Origin: Straminergon stramineum
Lineage: Eukaryota; Streptophyta; Bryopsida; Hypnales; Calliergonaceae
Length of the DNA: 64,000 nt
Direction of reading: 5' to 3'
Assembly: GCA_963920665.1 (NCBI GenBank)
Contig: OY987268.1
Span: 13,580,501-13,644,500, forward strand
Positions 62,341-64,000 of this stretch are shown piece by piece. Positions within the stretch are counted from its first letter, which is position 1. Every line of letters begins with the position of its first letter. Both the position numbers and the translations under genes were made by a program. Under the pieces are notes generated by a model. The model was not told where the DNA came from. It did no database searches and worked only from the letters and a program-made list of their open reading frames with translations.

Positions 62341-62580
62341 GTTTGGGTGTGGTGGTGAGGCTGGAGAAGATTCGCGAGCGCGGATTTCTTGGAGTTTTGA
62401 TGTAATTTGTGCTCCGCGAGCGCGGATTCAACAAGAGATTTGCTCCGGTGATGGGAGTGCCTGCTTTCTTCTCTCTGGGATTGCGTTAATTAGAACTAGT
62501 GTTCCTTGTGAGAACCGAAGGTGGTGGTATCAAAAACTGTGTGAGGGTTTTGTTAATCTGTGAACAAAAGTTTGTCTACA

Positions 62581-64000
62581 ATGGACACCGCCAAGCATGT
62601 TCAGTTGACAACACACGACAGCTTCGCTCCCAGACTGGACCCCGAGAATTTGCCTCTCTTGAAGGGTCCAAGCAGCGATAGCTACAACAACATCCCTCTG
62701 GAGCCCAAGAAGAAGCGGTTGGAGGTCTCCGTGATCGGCATGACCTGCGCAGCTTGTTCCACTTCAGTTGAGAATGCTCTCTCCCAATTGAAAGGCGTGG
62801 ACTCTGCTACCGTGGCTTTACTCCAGAATCGCGCTGTTGTTGTTTACAATCCCGATCTCCTCTCTGAAGATGACATCAAGGAGGCCATTGAAGACGCCGG
62901 GTTCGATGCCGAGATTGTGTCAACAACAAAGCAGGAGAACCCTATTGTTGCCAACATTGTTGGACAGTTTCGAATCCAAGGGATGACTTGCGCGGCGTGT
63001 GTGAACTCTGTGGAGAGCGTGCTCATGGGGTTGAATGGCGTTTTACGTGCTTCTGTTGCGCTTGTGACGTCGTCTGGTGAGGTTGAATACGATCCGAAGC
63101 TCATCAACCGGGAGGATATTATTGAAGCAATTGAAGACGCAGGGTTTGACGCTTCCCTGATGTCAAGCGGCCAAAGTGATCAGGTGAAGTTTGTTGTGGT
63201 GGGGATGTACTCTTTTGTGGAGAAGGCGACTGTGGATTCCATCTTGCGGTCGTTGCAAGGAGTGAAAGATGTCACGATTGATCCGTTGTCAGACAAAGTG
63301 GAGGTCTTGATGGATCCTGAGGTCATTGGACTGCGGGCCATAGCGGAAGCAGTGGAAGTGAATGGCGACTTCAAGGTGGTGATTTCGAATCAGTACACGA
63401 ACAAATCCCCGGAGAATAGTGACGAAGTGGGCCATATGTTCCAGTTGTTCCTCTGGAGTTGCTTGTTCGGTATCCCCGTCGTGTTCATTGGAGTGATTTG
63501 CCCTCACATCTGGGCTGTGCAGCTGCTGCTTCTGGTGAAGTGCGGGCCGTTTTTGCTTTCAGATTGGCTCAAATGGGCACTTGTCACCCCCGTGCAGTTT
63601 GTGTTGGGCCGTCGGTTTTACATTGGCGCCTACAAGTCCTTGAAACGGAAGTCAGCGAATATGGATGTGCTGGTCGCTTTGGGTACCACAGCGGCGTATG
63701 TGTACTCCGTCAGCGCTGTCTTGTATGGCGCTGCGACAGGCATTCGGCTACCAACTTACTTCGAAACAAGCGCAATGCTCATCACTTTCGTCCTTTTAGG
63801 GAAGTATCTGGAGGTCCTGGCAAAGGGGAAAACTTCAGAAGCAATCGGGAAGCTCTTGCAACTGGCACCCACGAGTGCGGTACTTCTAACAGTGGACGCT
63901 TCCGGCAGGGTGTTGGCAGAGCGAGAGATCGACGCCCAGTTGATCCAGCGTGGTGACATTTTGAAAGTGTTGCCTGGAGCGAAGGTGCCAGCCGACGGGA
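62581..64000 (+). CDS. HMA7: P1B-type copper-transporting ATPase, RAN1/HMA7-like (5' part)
   Basis: The frame opens at ATG 62581 and runs 473 codons without interruption to the window edge, so the gene is cut off and its 3' half is missing here. It encodes a copper pump of the RAN1/HMA7 class, which loads copper into the secretory pathway, including ethylene receptors. Two heavy-metal-associated domains carry GMTCAAC at residues 53-59 and 134-140. A third HMA-like repeat (about 203-270) has lost the CxxC, as is usual in this class. Transmembrane helices follow at about 287-308, 311-331, 361-386 and 395-412; NMDVLVALGT (360-369) and SAMLITFVLLGKYLE (397-411) are typical P1B signatures, and the A-domain begins with GDILKVLPGAKVPADG (458-473). 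The CPC, DKTG and HP motifs lie beyond the window. The symbol refers to the Arabidopsis class; orthology to RAN1/HMA7 is inferred from the N-terminal arrangement and close sequence match. Confidence 0.93.
   Translation, partial: MDTAKHVQLTTHDSFAPRLDPENLPLLKGPSSDSYNNIPLEPKKKRLEVSVIGMTCAACSTSVENALSQLKGVDSATVALLQNRAVVVYNPDLLSEDDIKEAIEDAGFDAEIVSTTKQENPIVANIVGQFRIQGMTCAACVNSVESVLMGLNGVLRASVALVTSSGEVEYDPKLINREDIIEAIEDAGFDASLMSSGQSDQVKFVVVGMYSFVEKATVDSILRSLQGVKDVTIDPLSDKVEVLMDPEVIGLRAIAEAVEVNGDFKVVISNQYTNKSPENSDEVGHMFQLFLWSCLFGIPVVFIGVICPHIWAVQLLLLVKCGPFLLSDWLKWALVTPVQFVLGRRFYIGAYKSLKRKSANMDVLVALGTTAAYVYSVSAVLYGAATGIRLPTYFETSAMLITFVLLGKYLEVLAKGKTSEAIGKLLQLAPTSAVLLTVDASGRVLAEREIDAQLIQRGDILKVLPGAKVPADG

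Noticed and set aside
1..64000. CRISPR arrays, bacterial operons, rRNA or tRNA genes
   Set aside because: No regular spaced repeats of that kind, no operon-like gene strings and no tRNA-like A/B box pairs were found; the sequence is plant nuclear in character.

Overview
The window looks like nuclear DNA of a land plant. It carries a plant-type DUF538 gene, a RAN1/HMA7-type copper ATPase, a RABA-type Rab gene with an intron inside the G3 region, a GT92 (GALS-type) galactosyltransferase relic and a CDPK-type kinase relic. These sit in long AT-rich, repeat-loaded spacers. I cannot fix the species. A seed-free plant such as a moss is possible, but this is an inference.

Layout. 1-6050 is AT-rich spacer with hairpins and retroposon-like tails. 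6060-8057 is an intact DUF538 secreted-protein gene with a probable 5' UTR intron. 8058-18700 is spacer with dispersed repeats, a diverged tandem repeat, a 434-bp inverted-repeat element and two weak coding-like segments. 18757-20001 is a broken GT92 glycosyltransferase. 21129-24453 carries two 299-bp direct repeats. 25904-32243 is a long relic of a VLIG-type (very large inducible GTPase) protein preceded by a region that resembles a MACPF domain; it has 11 premature stops and one frameshift. 33665-34960 is a solo LTR with a perfect 5-bp target duplication. 35221-36591 is a broken Rab11/RABA GTPase with its intron still present. 36600-38730 holds unidentified coding-like debris and a long near-perfect hairpin whose two arms encode the same peptide. 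38730-47030 is very AT-rich spacer. 47033-48238 is a minisatellite followed by a dead CDPK-type kinase fragment. 48603-49135 is a MITE-like element with long terminal inverted repeats. 49815-54780 and 56165-61795 are two diverged copies of one 5-kb segment, each ending in three tandem units of about 380 bp. From 62100 to the right edge is the 5' part of an apparently intact copper ATPase gene.

Only two genes look functional: DUF538 (7572-8057) and the copper ATPase (62581 to beyond the window). Four others can be recognised by family but are clearly dead. Many of their stops are TAG or TGA where a Gln, Arg or Trp codon is likely or known to have stood, which fits C-to-T decay of methylated DNA. 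The genes do not form an operon or an evident pathway. The most unusual item is the MACPF-like/VLIG-type GTPase relic, an architecture I would not expect in a plant and for which functional relatives should be sought elsewhere in the same genome.
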